From the NCBI GenBank assembly GCA_001021135.1, contig LDJE01079682.1, forward strand, positions 1-24,233: DNA of 24,233 bases, given 5' to 3'. A program made the position numbers and the translations under genes. Positions 21,949 to 24,233 of the stretch are shown one piece after another. The notes beneath the pieces are model-generated. The model did not search any database. It saw only the letters and a program-made list of their open reading frames with translations, and was not told the origin of the DNA. This stretch comes from Selaginella kraussiana. Taxonomy: Eukaryota > Streptophyta > Lycopodiopsida > Selaginellales > Selaginellaceae. Each line of letters starts with the position of its first letter. Within the stretch, counting starts at the first letter, position 1.

Positions 21949-22749
21949 TCGGGCTGGTGTCAGGAATCCCTGAACTAGGGTACACATTGCCCCAGGACAA
22001 GGGGTCACAGCGATCTGCTCCTTTCTTACATTCCAAACCTGGCCTGTCCCCCAGCCACAGATTTTCCTAATTGCATAGTATGTCGAATAAGCTCCAGCTG
22101 GGACAAGTAAAGTCGATTTAGAACCCTCCCGGTTTTAAATTCTTGTAAAATGCATTAATATCTCATGTATACGATAAATTGATAAGTGTATGCGGAAAGC
22201 TGTAAGAACACCTTGCATTAGGCATTCTGGTCACATTCAGCTATTGTGCAGACTTAGCTCAGGGACCATTCACCAAAGACCTTATGCATGTTTGAGCACC
22301 CGAGTTCGCACTCTCTTAATGAGAGGGTTTAGCTCTATCGAGACAGTAAACGGTGAGAATATACCAAAGCTTTATTGGGCTATTAGAGTTCTGGAGAGCA
22401 AAGTACAAGGGCCGCCTTAGCTGGTGGAAGCATCGTGTGTGAGTCCCGGAGCAATAGATGCAATCTCCTAACCCATAAGGCTGATCCTCGGTCAAAAGGC
22501 TGAAAAGACTCTGAGGTTGTGAGGCAAGGGTGTGGGCAAGGGTTACTTCGTGATGCAGGGCCGTGAAGTCCGGTACCCTATGAAGCCAAGAGAGTCTTGT
22601 GGTGCAGCGAGTCCATAGCTTGACTGTGAGGTCTGAAGGCTGTGGATGAGCAGGAGCGAGTTCCATAGATGGGACAGCCTATGGATGAGCGGTTGCCTGG
22701 GGGTGGATGGATGATTGGTCACCACTACAACTCTATCGTGTTCAACAAG
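21949..22749. other. ~800-bp block between 11-bp direct repeats, possible old insertion
   Basis: TTAGCAGGGCA occurs at 21938-21948 and again at 22750-22760 in the same orientation, bracketing about 801 bp without a gene. This could be a target-site duplication, but no terminal inverted repeats, poly(A) tail or element genes are visible inside, so the class of any insertion is unknown. Short frames inside are not convincing. Confidence 0.3.
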
Positions 22750-22871
22750 TTAGCAGGGCAGACTACATCAGGTTGCTAATCAGGTGCCCTTTAACAGATT
22801 GAAGTGGTGGGTCAAGTAAAAACATCCATACTATTGCACATGACCCATGTATTAAGCTCAAGTTCTGGATC

Positions 22872-22987
22872 GTTTGTACTGTAGTAATCTAGATGATCCC
22901 TTGATTGTCCCGTGTAGTAGTAGAGGGAAGTTTGTACTGTAGTAATCTAGATGATCCCTTGATTGTCCCGTGTAGTAGTAGAGGGAA
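22872..22987. repeat. Exact 58-bp tandem duplication
   Basis: Unit 22872-22929 is followed directly by an identical unit at 22930-22987, starting GTTTGTACTGTAGTAATC and ending GTAGTAGTAGAGGGAA. The lack of any difference points to a recent duplication. Confidence 0.97.
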
Positions 22988-23439
22988 ATTACTGTAATCT
23001 TCCTTTCATATTATTTCCCTCCAACTTGTATTCGGCAAACAATGGGTTAACGTTCGAATTCGAATAATCGAGTACTAAGATCTAAACATTGCATATCAAC
23101 CAACTCTACCAACAATCATATTTGCATCCTTACATAAACCACACAAATTTTGATCAGGTTTTAATTGTATTCAGCTAAACAAGATGCAAAGGATATATAT
23201 ATGGATTGGCCGTACCATGTTCTTTCGCTAAAGCAAGTTTGTTTAACAATATTCGTATATTCTACTTACAGCGATGCTTACGGCCGGATTCCAGGCATAT
23301 ACATATACATTCTCAGACATAATCTCTAAAATATTCTAAAAACCCCATGTACACATAGGATTGCCCTGACAGCCAATCCAAAAAATACGATACATACATT
23401 AGTAAAATCAAACTAATGACACACTCTGAGATTGGGCTC
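22988..23439. other. AT-rich intergenic stretch
   Basis: No coding sequence or RNA gene was recognised. It lies between the tandem duplication and the palindrome. Confidence 0.45.
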
Positions 23440-23468
23440 TTTGTTTTCACACCTAGTGTGAAAACAAA
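23440..23468. repeat. 29-bp perfect inverted repeat
   Basis: TTTGTTTTCACAC (23440-23452) and GTGTGAAAACAAA (23456-23468) are perfect complements around a 3-nt loop CTA. It could be a transposon footprint, a hairpin or a dyad binding site. Confidence 0.95.
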
Positions 23469-24117
23469 CTCTCATTGTTGAGCTGCACAGGCATCAGCCC
23501 TTCCTTGGTGATGGTGTAATCATGCTTGGTCAGTAAATGAACATTTAACTCCCAAATAGTTTACTGGCTGTAGGAATATTTCTATTCCTACCATGGTAGC
23601 ATAATGCTGAGAATATGCCTACCATGGGAAAACATGACCATAGTTGAGGGCCCGCACCGTCGGGTCGTTGGCTGCCTTGGTTCCCATGGGCACTCACTTG
23701 AGGACGCTTGATCGAATGCTGCCCCCTCCCTCCCCTTTTCTCCGAGAGATCGATTGACTGCGCCGCTGAGTAGACTAGGGCAACTTGCTCTCAAGCACAA
23801 AAGTGAAACCATTGCTCGTTAAAAACTTTGAACTTTTCGTTTTATATTTAAACTCGGCAATATGCAACCACATTTCAAGCAGAGAGTTCCGAAGCATGTA
23901 CGTCCAACCTTGGCCTTGTAACGTCTGCAGAGATTGATACTGTAGGGTTGAAGGACGTATACCATGGTAGCAGTCTTGTAGAAGCTCTTTGATTATATGG
24001 CCTCATGAACTTTCGAAGTACTCGCTTGTGAAGAGAAGAGCTTGCAATGAAAGAATGCCTTAAAGTAGCAATTTTGTTGAAGCTATCAACTCACTGGAGG
24101 CCTCTGAGCTGCTGGTG
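23469..24117. other. Intergenic, no gene seen
   Basis: A 74-codon minus-strand frame (23588-23812) has no recognisable motif. Nothing else is supported. Confidence 0.45.
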
Positions 24118-24233
24118 CTTGTGATGTCGTCCTCTGCACTGCATTAGAGGGGTGCTCAGTTCCTTCTGCAGTGAAGGCGTGCTCAGTTCTTTCTGAGCTG
24201 ATGGCGTCCTCTGACCTGATGGTGGTGTCCTTT
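24118..24233. repeat. Degenerate short tandem repeat running off the window
   Basis: Related units of about 18-27 bp follow each other: GGTGCTCAGTTCCTTCTGCA, GCGTGCTCAGTTCTTTCTGA and GGCGTCCTCTGACCTGAT, preceded by a GTCGTCCTCTGCACTGCA unit. The array reaches the window edge, so its length is unknown. It may be a minisatellite or the start of a repetitive coding region. Confidence 0.6.

Noticed and set aside
21957-22760. Possible solo LTR starting TGTCAGGAATC
   Set aside because: No matching CA end with a 5-bp target duplication could be found, and no family resemblance is certain.
23588-23812. 74-codon minus-strand frame
   Set aside because: Low-complexity composition and no recognisable domain.

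Overview
The window is nuclear DNA of a land plant with very compact genes. The best guess is a lycophyte such as Selaginella. Five multi-exon genes can be spliced by eye with GT-AG introns that keep the frame and restore conserved protein sequence. Of the 30 introns inferred this way, 29 are 35-61 nt long (median about 52), far shorter than in most seed plants. Plant-type proteins (a PLS-class PPR protein, a plant-type CUL1, a plant OPT transporter) support the assignment. The species is inference, not proof.

Layout. 753-1694 (-): organellar ribosomal protein uL5, three exons. 2256-4865 (-): intronless PPR protein with a short E-like tail. 5170-6521 (+): decapping enzyme DCP2, eight exons, divergent from the PPR gene. 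7093-9309 (-): full-length CUL1 in one uninterrupted exon. 9699-10268: nested inverted repeats that duplicate a coding-like fragment. 11015-12792 (-): katanin-p60-like AAA ATPase (KATNAL2 type), eleven exons. 12924-14376 (+): AlkB-type dioxygenase ALKBH1, seven exons, divergent from the katanin gene across 131 bp. 15240-15865: wreckage of a leucine-rich-repeat gene. 15926-18371: a hAT DNA transposon present as two head-to-head arms of a truncated copy, forming a foldback of about 2.4 kb. 18987-21455 (-): oligopeptide transporter, six exons. 21456-24233: gene-poor, with an exact 58-bp tandem duplication, a 29-bp perfect palindrome and the start of a degenerate short tandem repeat.

The genes are unrelated housekeeping functions (organelle translation, organelle RNA processing, mRNA decay, ubiquitin ligase, microtubule severing, nucleic-acid demethylation, peptide transport) and do not form a pathway. 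They share architecture: short intergenic spaces, two divergent promoters, and an identical TTAGGGTTCTT element close to the start codons of three genes.

The most interesting items are two RNA-hairpin candidates. One is the hAT inverted duplication, which has the layout expected of a Mu-killer-like silencing locus. The other is the coding-fragment palindrome at 9893-10166, which resembles a young MIRNA or hpRNA locus. The apparently retroposed but intact CUL1 is also notable.
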